NCBI GenBank assembly: GCA_026018925.1 | Contig: JAKSZU010000004.1 | Span: 108,435,498 to 108,499,497, forward strand | Source of the DNA: Tupaia tana | Lineage: Eukaryota > Chordata > Mammalia > Scandentia > Tupaiidae | DNA: 64,000 nucleotides | Direction of reading: 5' to 3' | Part shown: positions 53,641-64,000 of the stretch, piece after piece | Position numbering within the stretch: position 1 is the stretch's first letter | Layout of the letters: each line of letters starts with the position of its first letter | Made by a program: the position numbers and the translations under genes | The notes under the pieces: model-generated | Database searches by the model: none | Told to the model about the DNA's origin: nothing | The model's input: only the letters and a program-made list of their open reading frames with translations

Positions 53641-54572
53641 CCCGCCTCTCCCTCGGAGATAAAGCCGCACAGGCAGCACCCACCTTCTGACAAGGCTCCG
53701 CTTCTCTCCTACAGACCCGCGATGCCGGCAGTAAGCTACCTGGCAGGACCTCACGGCCTTGTGACCAGGTTGAGGAGACACTCTTAGGAAACTCCCTTCA
53801 CAGGGAAGGTTGGGTTCAGCTGCGAGCAGATTCTCTCGGCACTGCCCACATTCTAGGCTGGATAAATCGCTGTCGTTTAGGGCTTTCGAGTCTACCTACC
53901 TACCTCCCAGATGCCAGCAGCACCCCGCAGTGGTCAGGCCCAGGAGGACTCCAGACTGCACCACGTGTCTGCAGGGGCAGCCCTCGGCAGAACACCAGTG
54001 CACTGTGAGTGACGGAAAAGCCCATCCAGAATCCGGAATGCACTTCTCCCTCATGCAAAGAAAGCTCCAAAGTAGGCAGCCCAGCTAGGACGGCGGCCCT
54101 GTGGTCACCACCGGCTCAGGGCCCTTCTCGCTGCCTCTGTAGTGGAGACACGTTTCTTCTTCACAGCCCAAAATATCCCAGCTGCAGCCATGACGCATGG
54201 CTTCCGGTGCAGGAAGGAGGAGAGAGTAGCCAGGGTCTCCTGCCTTTAGAGGGCTTCTCAGGAGGGCCAGGCCGTGCGTATTCCATGGGCCTGAACTAGC
54301 CACCCTGTCACACCTGCCCACAGGGAGGCTGGCCAGTGCAGGCTCGGTGGCCATAGTCCTAGCCACAGGAAGGGAAAAGCAGGTGTTGGGGTTACCTGCC
54401 TCCCCACCTGTCGCCTCCGCCCACCTGGCTGTGTTCCAGCTGGGAGAACAAATGCACAGAGCCCCTTCCTTCTTGGCATCAGCCTCTGCCTGGCCTCTGC
54501 CCCCCGCTGACCCACGCTGCCCCCTGACCACCCTGCTGTGCCTGCTTTGCTTTGAAAATGCCTCCCTCCAGG
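53641..54572. other. Unique GC-rich stretch, no gene seen
   Basis: Frames on both strands (54085-54916) overlap and end in a SINE, so they are chance ORFs. Confidence 0.4.
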
Positions 54573-54820
54573 CACCAGGTGGCATGCAGGTTAAGGCACT
54601 GGATCCCACATGGCAGACTGCACAGTTCAGGTCTGGACCCAGCGGCTTGAAAATCACACCAGGTGCGCCTGTGCATGCAAGCCCTAAATCCCAAGGAGAC
54701 TGGGGGAGAAGGGATTGTAGTGTGGCCATTCCTCAGGGGGGCGGGGAGGGGATGATTTCTCACTTTCCCTCTCAGTCTTTCTCTGGAGAGTGCATGCCAC
54801 CCATAACAAAACCGAGGGGT
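54573..54820 (+). mobile_element. SINE-A2
   Basis: Head 'ggcaccaggtggcatgcagg'. Box B cagttcaggtc with a gap. The C/G palindrome is degraded. Ends 'gccacccataacaaaac'. Confidence 0.88.
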
Positions 54821-55029
54821 GGAGGGAAGCTTCCTTTCTTTATTGTGCAATCAGTGAAGGTTCACTTTGAAAACATAGAAGCAATCAAAGAAGAAAATAA
54901 AACTCGGCAGTATTAACAGCACGCCCAGATCCTCACTGTCAGGTTGCAGTCCACATCTGCACTAGGCCCACGTCTGTCCCCCTGCCTGGCAGGGGCTTTA
55001 CCCGCCCACCTGGTCCCATCCCTACAGCA

Positions 55030-55165
55030 AACACTGTTGGGACTGTATTAAAAGCCAGAAAAGAGCCTCCAGTCTGCATTCCCTGACAATCCAGAAAACG
55101 GAGAGTCAGCATTTGAACCCAGAAAAAGAACTCCAGAGCTTCTAAGTCCTTTACTTTGTTTTCAT
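55030..55165 (-). mobile_element. MIR-like remnant
   Basis: 'agtcagcatttgaacccaga' followed by 'gagcttctaagtcctttact' fits the antisense end of a MIR. Confidence 0.45.
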
Positions 55166-55171
55166 ACAAGG

Positions 55172-55285
55172 GGATTTCAAAGAGTTCATGAGAAAACGGA
55201 ATTAAAGCATGTGTTTCTCTTGGAGCAAATTTTCTTGAAATCCACGTCTGATGTTTTCATTATGTGCATTTTCATGAACTTTTGA
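55172..55285. mobile_element. Palindromic DNA-transposon-like element
   Basis: Imperfect terminal inverted repeats: left 'tttcaaagagttcatgagaa', right (inverted) cttcaaaagttcatgaaaat. Internal 'ttcttgaaatccacgtctga' matches the copy at 4245-4645. Confidence 0.6.
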
Positions 55286-55529
55286 AGACTTCTAGTGTGT
55301 TTACACTTACCTATGATATATACACACTCATTTCATTTGCATAATGGGGTTATACTATATTGTTGCTTCATCAACTTTTCCTTTTCACATGATGATATAT
55401 TACGTACCTCTTCCCATATCTTTATACATGCTGAAAAACACCTCGGCCTTCTGCTTGTCAGATTGTCGCAGTCAGACAAAGTGGGACTGGAGTTTCATCT
55501 TTACTAGAGTCTAACGGGGGTGGCGAACT

Positions 55530-55710
55530 CATCAAAGCTTCCGTGTTCTCACCTGTGAGACAGAGTTAATATCAGTGTCTAATCACAGGGCTGCTGGGAA
55601 GATTGCACTGACATTAAACACGACCTTGTGCATAATCATAATGCTGATGTTTATTAAGTGGCCTCCAGGTACCAGCAAAAGCATTTCGATACGTTAGCCA
55701 CTAGCATTTT
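55530..55710. mobile_element. Two MIR fragments
   Basis: A sense piece ('tctcacctgtgagacagagt', 'cacagggctgctgggaagat') is followed by an antisense piece ('tgatgtttattaagtggcct'). Confidence 0.6.
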
Positions 55711-55719
55711 CCCAGAAAG

Positions 55720-56035
55720 TCATTTTAAAGGAGGACAGACTCCTGGCTGGAGAGCACCGGGACTCCAGTTCTTACCCCCATGGCTGTGGCTGTGACGAAG
55801 GCCAAGACTCTTGCACTGTGAGATGTAGAAGACCCCAGATTGTCAAGGCCACCAGGAAGACCGGTGACTTCCCTTCACTGAGAGGCAACTGCAGAATGCC
55901 AGCACGGCCTGCGGGGGAGTCACACGGCCCTGTTTAGGCTGTTGGCCAGGCCCGTGCCCAAAACGCCGAGGGTCCAGTCTGGAACAGTATCCATGTTGGC
56001 GCACCAGCAGGTGTGATGAAATTTCTCTCTTAAAG
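55720..56035. other. Unique stretch, no gene seen
   Basis: Nothing recognised. Confidence 0.4.
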
Positions 56036-56040
56036 GTGAC

Positions 56041-56314
56041 AGGGGCCAGCAGTTGGCATAATGGCTATCTCACTGGACTCCCATGTTGTTGATTGCGGTT
56101 CAAGTCCCAGACCTAGTGGCGTAAACTCACGCCAGGCGCGTGTGCGTGCGTGCCCAAGATCCCGAGAGGAGAATGGAGGAGAAGGGATTGCGGCGTGGCC
56201 ATCCCCCCGGAGGGTGATTTCTTACTTTCTGTCTCTCTGTCTCTGTCTTCCTGGCGAGTGCACGTGCCCTATAGCAAAAACCTCTGCAAAAAAAAAAAAA
56301 AAAAAAAAAAAAAA
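56041..56314 (+). mobile_element. SINE-A1 with long poly(A)
   Basis: Starts 'aggggccagcagttggcata'. Poly(A) at 56287-56314. Flanks aggtgacag and aggtggcag (one mismatch). Confidence 0.93.
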
Positions 56315-56599
56315 CAGGTGGCAGCCCACACTCTCCACCACTCTTTTTGGCCCAAAACTCCTACAACTCTCATAACAAAAGTCCAGAAATCAAACATCCA
56401 CCAGCCTCTGATCTTGGCATTTTTTCTTCTTCTGTTAAGAGGCGACAATGCCAGGAAACGTGCGAGAGACCAGTGGGTATTCAGGCAGCTGCGTGTCTGC
56501 AGTGCAGAGCGCCGGGAGCCCGTGAAGGGCAGAGGGGCTTCAGCTACTGTGCACGGTAGTGTCTTTGACTAGCTTGGCATGAGACGCATTTGTGCCTTG

Positions 56600-56682
56600 A
56601 GAACCCATATCGTAGGCTATAAAAATGTACAATGATTCAATGTAAAAAATTAAAATAAAGTCTACTAAAATTTATAGGAAAA
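56600..56682 (+). mobile_element. Possible L1 3'-end remnant
   Basis: 'tgtacaatgattcaatgtaa' and 'aattaaaataaagtctact' resemble the L1 3' end at 4195-4250. Confidence 0.4.
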
Positions 56683-57260
56683 AAAACTGGGGGAAAAGAC
56701 AGGACTGCGGAAAGAGGAGGCCTTTGTGACGGGCTGGAGTGCTCTGAGGCTGGGTTATTCATTTGTTTTGAACTTGCTCCAAGGGAGCTGCAATGTTGTA
56801 TTTGACCACCAGATGGAGACTTTGCCTTTTAAACCAGAGACTCATTTTCAGCAAAGGCACCAGAAGCCCTGGAGAGGTCTTTGCTGGTGTCTGCATGGTC
56901 TTCACTGAGCACCACCCTCCCTCAGGCAGGGCCCAGCTTCCTTCTGCCCTTCCCGAAGTGGATGAAATTCGTCATTTTTGCTCAGTGGCACTATCACCTG
57001 CTGAGGTCCAGCTGGTCAGCTCTTCTTTATTCCTGCTGGTTTTGTTTCCTGGTAGAGTTTTTTCATTTTTTTTCAAAGCAACTCTTCCTCTGTTTTATTA
57101 TTTTTTCCCTTATTTAATTTGATTCCATATTTAAAGCCTAATTAGAAAGAAAAAGATCCATCCGAAAAAGCTATTTGGAGATTTACCGGGGCACAAGTTA
57201 CTGACTGCCCTTTACAAGACTTTCCATCTTCCTGCTCCCGGGGCATAGGACAGTCTTCAG
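56683..57260. other. Unique stretch, no gene seen
   Basis: 'gaccaccagatggagacttt' at 56803-56822 is a weaker CTCF-like word. No exon recognised. Confidence 0.35.
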
Positions 57261-57269
57261 AAACTAGCC

Positions 57270-57535
57270 AGGGGGCCGGCAGGTGGCGCAGTGGCCATGG
57301 GGCCGGGCCCTCACACTGCAGAGCGCAGTTTGATCCTGGACCTGGTGGCTTAAAAATCACATTGGATATGTGTGCGTGCGTGCCCAAAATCCCTGGGAGA
57401 GAATGGAGGAGAAGGGACTGCAGCATGGCCATCCCTCCTGGGGGGTGTTTCTCACTGGCCCTGTCAGCCTGTCTCTGTCTCTTTCTGGTGAGCACGTGTG
57501 CCCTATGACGGAAAGAAGAAAGAAACTAACCGGGA
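57270..57535 (+). mobile_element. SINE-A2
   Basis: Head ccggcaggtggcgcag (57276-57291) is strongly CTCF-like. Box B decayed (cagtttgatcc). Flanks agaaactagccagg / agaaactaaccggg suggest an old TSD. Confidence 0.92.
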
Positions 57536-57544
57536 AGATGGACA

Positions 57545-57900
57545 CAATGGGCCTTCACAGACACGTGCATTCGAATACTTGTATGCACAAATGGCCCCAC
57601 ATACATGTGCACACTAACACACACGCATCCATACATCCTCACACGTGCTCGTTATCTCTCACACACGTGTCAACATACATGTGCACGGCACTCAACATGT
57701 GCTCGCTGACCCACACGCTCACCCCATGCACTTGGTGCTGCACACCTGCACATGTGCTGACACATACACGCTCACAGGCTTACCCGTACGCACAGCCGCA
57801 TGCTCACACGTGTGCGCGTGCCCTCATCACATGCTCCCGTGGACACATTCCTCACATCCATCCGCACACTCGGGCAAGTCCTTACATGTTTTCGAACATC
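57545..57900 (+). repeat. Degenerate CA/TG-rich array
   Basis: Irregular repeats of words such as cacacgtg, acatgtgc, gctcac and acacgct over about 350 bp, with no clean unit length. Looks like a decayed minisatellite. Confidence 0.65.
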
Positions 57901-58355
57901 CCTGCACCCGCTGCACCCCGCACAGCACTGGGCACCCGTGGAAAGCAGAGAAACCGAAACAGGGCGTCTGGCGTGGGAAGAGGACGCTCCTGACTCCTTG
58001 CAGGGTAAGTTCACTGTGAAAGAGCAAACACAGGCCCATTTGCCGCCCGACAGGATTTTACAGGTGTCAGACTGGGATGTGTGGCATGGCACGTGTGAGA
58101 ACAAGGAGCGAGAGGCAGAGCACGGTGCACACAGGGCTGGCCCTGCTGAGTGACCCGTCCCAGCAAAGAGGTGTGCCCGGACCTCGAGGTTCACTGCAGC
58201 TCGCGTCCCTCCCCACCCCGCTCAGGGTACACACGGAAGGCTCTCGTGTGAGTCTGTGAGCGAGGGCGTGCGAGAATGTGTATGTGAGGGCATGTTGTGT
58301 CTGTCGGTGCGCGCTGCTGATGTCTACCCAAATAAAAAGTGACCCCAGGACCACA
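57901..58355. other. Unique stretch, no gene seen
   Basis: Frames at 57772-58194 (minus) and 57800-58153 (plus) have no family match. Confidence 0.4.
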
Positions 58356-58356
58356 C

Positions 58357-58580
58357 GTGGGCCGGTAGGCGGCCTGGTGGTTACGCCGGGGCCTGAGTCC
58401 CACAGGGCCAACAGCGCAGCCGAAGTCCCAGACGCGGGGACTTGAGAAACACACTGGGCACGCGTGTGTGTACCCAAAACCCCGAAAGGAAGGCGGAGTG
58501 GAGAAGGAATGACCACACCCCTGGGGGCTTTCTCGTTTCCTCTCTCTCTCTATGCACACATCCCCAGGCAAAATTTTTTT
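58357..58580 (+). mobile_element. SINE-A2
   Basis: Head 'gggccggtaggcggcctggt'. Box B lost (gcagccgaagtccc). 3' end eroded. Confidence 0.82.
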
Positions 58581-58863
58581 AAAAAGTGAAAGAACGGGAG
58601 CACACCGGACCACATCTGCAGCCCTCTTTAAGTGAGGTGTTCCTTACACTGGCGCACAGCCACTGCTCTGGGCGCACGGCGGAAGGTCCCGTGCGGACGG
58701 GCTCCAGGTCAGAGACCCCATCATGTGGCCCAGCTGTTCCCTGGCCGCGCCCCGAGTGCTGCCCTCCAGTGACCCCCAGGTCTTGCGCTCACCGTGTGGT
58801 TGGTTTACGTCACAGGCTCAGACATCGCTTTTATATATCGTAGGCTATAAATTCAGGTTTGGG

Positions 58864-59112
58864 TTTTTTTTGGAGAGGTTTTTTGCTATAGGGTATGTGT
58901 GCTCGCCAGACAGAGACAGAGAGATAGAAAGCGAGAAATCACCCCCCAGGGGGGATGGCCACACCGCAATCCCTTCTCCATTCTCCTCTCGGGATCTTGG
59001 GCACACACACACACGTGCCCGGCGTGAGTTTAAGCCACCGGGTCTGGGACTCAAATCACAGTCGGCTACATGTAAGTCCAGCGACATAGCCATTATGCTA
59101 ACTGCTGGTCCC
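58864..59112 (-). mobile_element. SINE-A1 with short TSD
   Basis: Antisense. (CA)n in the GT segment at 59002-59013. aaattcag at 58849-58856 and 59113-59120, with about 7 bases between the left TSD and the T-run. Confidence 0.93.
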
Positions 59113-59144
59113 AAATTCAGTTTTTGATGTTATTTTCCTGTTGT

Positions 59145-59345
59145 GGGTGGACGTGGGGAGTTTTATCCAGGACTCACTACGTTGTGCTCCTCACACCTCA
59201 GCCCCCCGAGACCACGGGTGCCCACCATCCCTGGCTCTTTGCACTGGGGTCTCGCTGTGTTGCCCACTCTGATCCCAGGCTCAGGACCGTCCTGCCCCAG
59301 CGTTCCCATCAGCAAGCATGGCAGGTATGTGCCCTGCGCCCAGCT
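59145..59345 (-). mobile_element. 7SL-derived SINE, antisense
   Basis: 'acctcagccccccgagacca', 'ctggggtctcgctgtgttgc' and 'tgatcccaggctcaggaccg' follow the antisense Alu/7SL order, with two 7SL-like parts (about 59165-59235 and 59245-59345). Strongly diverged. Confidence 0.62.
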
Positions 59346-59384
59346 TCCTATGTCGGGCACTGATAGAGTATCGTCTCTCTCTCT

Positions 59385-59600
59385 CTCTTTCAATTCTGTT
59401 TGTCTCTCCAGAGAGATACAGAGAGAGGAAGTGAGAAAGCCAGGCTGCAATCCCTCCTCCTCCATCCTCCTCTTGGGATTTTGGCCATGCACACACCCGC
59501 GCCCGGCATTTTCCTCAAATCACCGGGCCCAGGACGCACTGTGACCCGGCCACACAGGGTCCAGCCGCCCGCACCAGCATGTCAGCAGCTGGCCCCATGT
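59385..59600 (-). mobile_element. SINE-A2
   Basis: Antisense: 'gtctctccagagagatacag', 'ctcctcttgggattttggcc', 'tcagcagctggcccc'. The C/G palindrome segment is deleted and the box B region is degraded. Confidence 0.75.
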
Positions 59601-60008
59601 AACCAATTTTTAACCAACTTTTCCAAGTCGGTTTTTTATTTTATTTTAATTTGGTTTGGGGATTTTTTTTTCTGGATACACAGATACTTTTAGGAGTATC
59701 TTGAGGTCTTAACATTTGCTTAGAGATTTCTTATAAAAATATCTTTTTTCCGAGGAAATTTAATTTTTTTCAGAGCCATAGGTAATTACATGTCTTTCCT
59801 AGAAATTAAAATCATTATTTCGATTATCGCTGAGGGAGAGGTTGGGCGCCCTCGCGTCTGCTGGTTCCTGGAGCCCTCACCCACTCAGCCAGTCTCAGGA
59901 GATCGTCAGGTGTCCCGCCCCGCTCCGAGCAGCCCAGGGCAGCCCGGGTCCCGGCACTAAAGGAACCCGGCCCCGCGGGTTTCAGCCCTGCCTCCTCGCT
60001 TTCGGTTC
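59601..60008. other. AT-rich, then a small CpG-rich patch
   Basis: 59845-60005 holds many CpGs (cgccccgctccgagcagccc and ccccgcgggtttc). No exon recognised. Confidence 0.35.
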
Positions 60009-60009
60009 T

Positions 60010-60235
60010 CTCTCTCTTCAGTTTAATTTATTTCCATCTCTCTCCTATGAGCCAGAGAGACAGACAGACAGCACCGCAGCTGGCTCTCCCGCACAGCCCA
60101 CCCCAGCCTCAGCCAGCCAGGTCAGGGCACACAGGAGCCAGGAGTCCGGGGGAGATGGGATGGGCCCCGAACCTTCCCGTGTGGCCGCCTCATGAGCAGC
60201 CTGCTTTACCGCTGTCGCTGCGTGGCCCCGTGGGT
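60010..60235 (-). mobile_element. SINE-B
   Basis: Antisense: 'aatttatttccatctctctc', 'gccagagagacagacagaca', body 'ggtcagggcacacaggagcc', head side 'ctttaccgctgtcgctgcg'. Confidence 0.68.
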
Positions 60236-60765
60236 TCTCTTCCAGAAGGAAAACTGAGGAGAGAGTGTCAGGGGGCCTTGACGGGGCACCGATGTTTACC
60301 ACAGGGGCCAGAGGAGAGCGTGTCCTCCACACAGGGACCGCCTGCGAGCCTGCAGGCCGTGTCTGGGGACAGCGGGCAAAAGGCCACCGGAAACACACAC
60401 GTGCACACGCTGGGAGGACGGGCCTAACTGATAGGCCACACCTCTTTTTTATCCATTCTTTAGTTGACGCTTTATAACAGTATACACTGACAGGGTGTCA
60501 TCTGATGTTTCAGTTCACGGGAAGTGTATTTGTCAACGCAGCTAGAAGAGACATTTCAGAACGTTCTCGTGAGTTAGGTTAGAACTGACAGACCTGAACG
60601 ACCTCGGTCCAAGTGGACGCACATGGCCGTCCCCATGTCATGTTCGCATCACCTCCGTGGCCTTGCCTGTACTTATGGTAGCTCATGATAGCTTTCCTGG
60701 AAGAGGAGAAGCGTGTGCCTAAGAACAAGCTGTCATCTCTTTAGCTTTAACAGAAACAGACCAGC
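60236..60765. other. Unique stretch, no gene seen
   Basis: Nothing recognised. Confidence 0.4.
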
Positions 60766-60766
60766 T

Positions 60767-61029
60767 TGGGGCCAGCAGGCAGTGTAGTGGCTAAGGCACT
60801 GGACTCCCACATGGCCAACCACGGTTCAAGTCCCGGACCTGGCAGCTTGAAAATCACACAGGGCCCGTATGTGTGTGTCCAAAATCCCAGGAGGAGAATG
60901 GAGGAGAAGGGATTGCAGCCTGGCCATCCCCCTGGGGGTTGATTCCTCACTTTCACTCTCTCTCTCTCTCCAGCAAGCTCACAAGCACTTAAAAAAAGAA
61001 AGAAAGAAAGAAAAAAAGAAAGAAAGAGA
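60767..61029 (+). mobile_element. SINE-A2 with (GAAA)n tail
   Basis: Head 'ggggccagcaggcagtgtag', box B ggttcaagtcc. The tail is an AAAG-rich run at 60992-61029. Confidence 0.92.
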
Positions 61030-61545
61030 ACAACCTGACTGGAGATCTCCACCATGGCAGGAACCCAGCCAATGGGCTTACTTTGTGTGCTGGGGTGAAG
61101 CTGGGCGGACGGCCTCCTCCCTGTCCCCTGCAGTCACCGGCACAGACGCTGACCGGCTGCAGGGCAACTGCCAGGATGCCTGTCCCCCGGGCAGGCTGTG
61201 AGCTCCTCACAGGTAGCGGGCATGGCTTAGGTGTGAATCCATCCACAAATACGTGTCCGTGCAACACGGCCACCACACACTGCGCTGGGACTGGTGTGGC
61301 AGACACGGGCCACACTGGTAGACCCTCGTACTCAGTAAATAGGTGATTCCAGCTATGACAGGGGAGATGCAGGGGACACAGGGGCTCGAGGGTGGGCCTC
61401 CCACCTTGGCCTTGGGGGATCCAGGTGTTCCCTGCACGTAGCTAAGTCTGCGTCAAATCCAAGGCTGTGTTAAGGCTCGGAAGCTGAGCAAGCAGGCCCT
61501 GTCCCCAGCAGTTAAACCACGACATCCTGCTTTAGGTCTGACAAA
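61030..61545. other. Unique GC-rich stretch
   Basis: Nothing recognised; frames on both strands without a family match. Confidence 0.4.
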
Positions 61546-61556
61546 GAAGCAGCAGG

Positions 61557-61815
61557 GGACCAGCAGTTAGCGTAATGGCTATGTCGCTGGACTCCCACGT
61601 AGTCGACCGCGGTTCGCGTCCAGGACCTGTGGCTTAAACTCACGCCGGGCGCGTGTGCGTGCGTGCCCAAGATCCCGAGAGGAGAATGGAGGAGAAGGGA
61701 TTGCGGCGTGGCCATCCCCCCTGGGGGGTGATTTCTCGCTTTCTGTCTCTCTGTCTCTCTCTGTCTGGCGAGCGCACGCGCCCTATAGCAAAAACCTCTC
61801 AAAAGAAAAAAAAAA
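61557..61815 (+). mobile_element. SINE-A1b, young
   Basis: Near-consensus. Box B position ggttcgcgtcc. Flanks aagcagcag at 61547-61555 and 61816-61824. Confidence 0.95.
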
Positions 61816-61824
61816 AAGCAGCAG

Positions 61825-62459
61825 CAGGATGTGGGGGTGTAGGGTCTGGGGGAGGGGAAAAGAAGCATGGCGGACACTTTCCCGCGGGCAGGAACTTCCC
61901 CGTGGTCTGCCTCTGGCTCACCATCACACACAGACTTTTCTGCCCTCCGCATTTGGAGCGCCCACCAAAGTTGAATAGAAACAGCGACCTTCACTGGCCA
62001 CGGGTTAGACGACGGCCCTTTAAGAACGAGCAGCACCCACCCTGGGTGTGACTCCCCAGGCCTCAGTTCAGACCAGGGACCTCACCGGAGAGCTTTTCAC
62101 AGAATACTTTGTATCGGCTTTGCTAATTCCCAGGCCTGACTCTGATTCTCTGTCTTTGCCGCCTCTGACCCCGCCGGTATGTCTGACCTAGGGCGGGAGG
62201 GGGCGGTCGTGCACGCATTGGTGGAAGGACGGAAAGGGCAGGACTAGATGGGGCTGGCTGGGCCCAGGCTCACTCCCACGCGATTCCTTGGGCACCCCCT
62301 ACCTGGTCCCACAGGCAGAGCGCGCTCCCCTGGGCCTGTCTGTCCTCCTGCGTGCCCCGGCTCGCTGGCTCCCTCTGCCTGCGCGCTGTGTAACTACACT
62401 CCTAAAGAGCATCCTTCCACCTGCCTCTTCAGCCCAGTGAAGCAGGCCTGCCAGGCCAG
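61825..62459. other. Unique GC-rich stretch
   Basis: No repeat or exon recognised. Confidence 0.4.
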
Positions 62460-62680
62460 CTGAGCACCGCGCGGTGGTCCCCTCTCCTTCCCGCCGCAGA
62501 TCTCCTCGCAGGTGCCGGGCCCCTGCCTCCACGCGCGCCTGGATTGCGCTCAGTGCTGTCAGACTCCGAGGCCGAGGTGATTAATTAGCAGCGTGGCCGT
62601 GCGGGGGCCGCGTGCTGGCCTCCACATCTGCCCCGTGACAGCGGGGGTCAATCCGCGGTGTCACTCTTTTCCCTCTCACT
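62460..62680. other. CpG-rich patch with TTAATTAG motif
   Basis: Dense CpG by eye (caccgcgcggtgg, cacgcgcgcctgg, gggggccgcgtgc). It includes 'gaggtgattaattagcagcg' at 62575-62594, a homeodomain-type word in a GC-rich setting. A short CpG island or enhancer is possible. Confidence 0.4.
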
Positions 62681-63119
62681 CCCTCCAAAGCCTAATTGGC
62701 TGTGACACACAGCCCAGCTGCTGTGAGAGGCTGAGCGGGCGGGCCTTTCCAGGGCCGAGCTGAGGCAGGTTGAGCTGAGCAGAGGCTGCCTGGGTCCTGT
62801 CACCCCGTGAGCCACCGTCTGTGTTCCCAGACCCAGGCGAGGCCTCGGGCAGGAGCACCCTGCGTCTCTCTCTGCCCCTCCTTCTTGCTCACAGCGGGGA
62901 GGCTGGGTACAGAGTTAGAGGGCGGCTTCAGGGGCCCTGACGGGGGCCCAGGAAGCATTCTTGTTCCCCAGCTGAAGTCACTGTACGCTGTTCTACTCTT
63001 ATTGTGAAATAAATTCAATCAGATGTAGTCTTGGCTGAGAAAAGAGAATGCACCAGCTGAATGGGACAAGGAGGAGGCGAGAAGGGGGTGGCTGGGAAGC
63101 TCCAGCATTGGGACTGGAA

Positions 63120-63205
63120 GACGCGGGCAGGGCAGGGTCTGCCGCTGTGGGAACTGGGCTGAGACGCGGGCAGGGCAGGGTCTGCCGCTGTGGGAACTGG
63201 GCTGA
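63120..63205 (+). repeat. Tandem duplication, 2 x 43 bp
   Basis: gacgcgggcagggcagggtc... is repeated without change at 63120-63162 and 63163-63205. The rest of 62681-63584 is unique. Confidence 0.95.
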
Positions 63206-63584
63206 GGTCAGAGGGAGCCAGAGAAGGCTGGACAGGGACACGGGCCTGGTGCTGGTGAGACGCAAAGGGCTTTGCCAGTTGCGGTATGACTAGGATTCAG
63301 GAGAGAACACTTTTGTTTTTTTAAAAAAGCAAAGTCTCACAAGGCTGGTTTAGAACACCTTTCTGCTCAGCAGTAGGAGGAAAGTGTCCTGGGAAACACT
63401 CTGAGGCTGACTTTGTGGCGAATGATCAGGGCCTCTGCGGCAGAGGAGGGAGCAGAAGGCAGGGCCACTACCACTGAGCCCCTGGCGCACGGCAGGGAGA
63501 GGTGAGCTCTGCAGCAGCTCTTGGGAAGGCTGGGACAGGCTCCTCGGCCCCTTCAGATACTGCTACTTAGAAGTAAACGAGCGT

Positions 63585-63812
63585 ACCAGCCCGTGGCATG
63601 GTGGGTAAGGCACTGGATCCCACATGGCTGACTGTGCGTTCGAGTCCCGGATCTGGCAGCCTGAGGAACACACTGGGCACATGTGCACGCATACCCACAA
63701 TTCTGAGAGGAGGATGGACGAGACGGGGCTGGGCATCACCAGGGAGTGCTTTCTCATGTTCCCTCTCTCCAGTGAGTGCATGAGCCCTAGAGTGAATTTA
63801 AAAAAATATTAG
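63585..63812 (+). mobile_element. SINE-A2
   Basis: Head 'accagcccgtggcatggtgg'. Box B cgttcgagtcc. The C/G palindrome is lost and the CT tract is short. Tail 'tttaaaaaaatatt'. Confidence 0.88.
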
Positions 63813-64000
63813 CAAAAGGGCCAATGTGAATGGTGGGTTCATATTCCATTTATTGGGCAGCTTTGATGGAACCTGACCCCGTGCCCGGGAGCACAGGCAC
63901 AGAGACACGGGGAGCAGGAGGAGGCCCGCGGGGAGGCTGGACACAAACGGGAGAGATTACAGCGCCGGCGAGGGGGTGGGAAAGGTGCAGGGAGTCGGGG
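63813..64000. other. GC-rich right edge
   Basis: CpG-rich near the end (cccgcggggagg, gcgccggcgagg). It may be the border of a CpG island that continues outside the window. Confidence 0.35.

Overview
This is a non-coding stretch of a placental mammal genome, dense in retrotransposons. I found no protein-coding gene that I can defend. Short reading frames are present, but almost all lie in SINEs, simple repeats or a minisatellite. L1 ORF2 fragments, MaLR LTRs, MIR, L2 and MER5/Charlie copies show it is a placental mammal. A tRNA-7SL chimeric SINE at about 6.0 kb and a second 7SL-like copy at about 59.2 kb point to Euarchontoglires, since 7SL-derived SINEs are known only there. The dominant tRNA-derived SINEs do not look like primate Alu, rodent B1/B2/ID or, as far as I recall, the main tree-shrew families. 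My leading but unverified guess is a colugo (Dermoptera), with another non-primate euarchontan as the alternative.

The window is organised by SINE insertions, about 65 in all. I use provisional names. SINE-A2 (older) and SINE-A1 (younger) are about 250 bp: a tRNA-like head with box A and box B, a GT-rich segment, a C/G palindrome, a CT-rich tract, a short conserved 3' segment and a poly(A) tail. A1b is a subset of A1 with an altered box B. SINE-C has an A2-like head but a short tail with the motif tctggtcaaatt. SINE-B/D copies have a different body and end in a CT tract plus catgga-ataaat or aaataaataaa. Many A1 and C copies still have target-site duplications (TSDs) of 8 to 21 bp, so L1-type mobilisation is clear.

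Layout: 0-16 kb has a MaLR LTR end, MIRs, a TG/TA minisatellite (3.4-3.8 kb), two rearranged L1 fragments, a small mariner-like MITE and several SINEs. 16.5-18.1 kb is AT-rich and almost repeat-free. 18-33 kb mixes MaLR LTRs, MIR, L2 and SINEs. 33.7-35.2 kb holds the most unusual locus: a 1.2 kb minisatellite with units of about 17 bp, apparently expanded from inside a SINE-B copy. From about 36 kb to the right edge the base composition becomes GC-richer, with CpG-rich patches (about 41.3, 59.9 and 62.5 kb) and canonical-looking CTCF motifs (40.28 and 44.89 kb).

No genes work together here. The biological interest is in SINE evolution: head and tail mosaics, promoter-box change, CTCF-like motifs carried by A2 heads, and a SINE that seeded a minisatellite. 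Possible regulatory DNA in the few unique stretches is the other point of interest.
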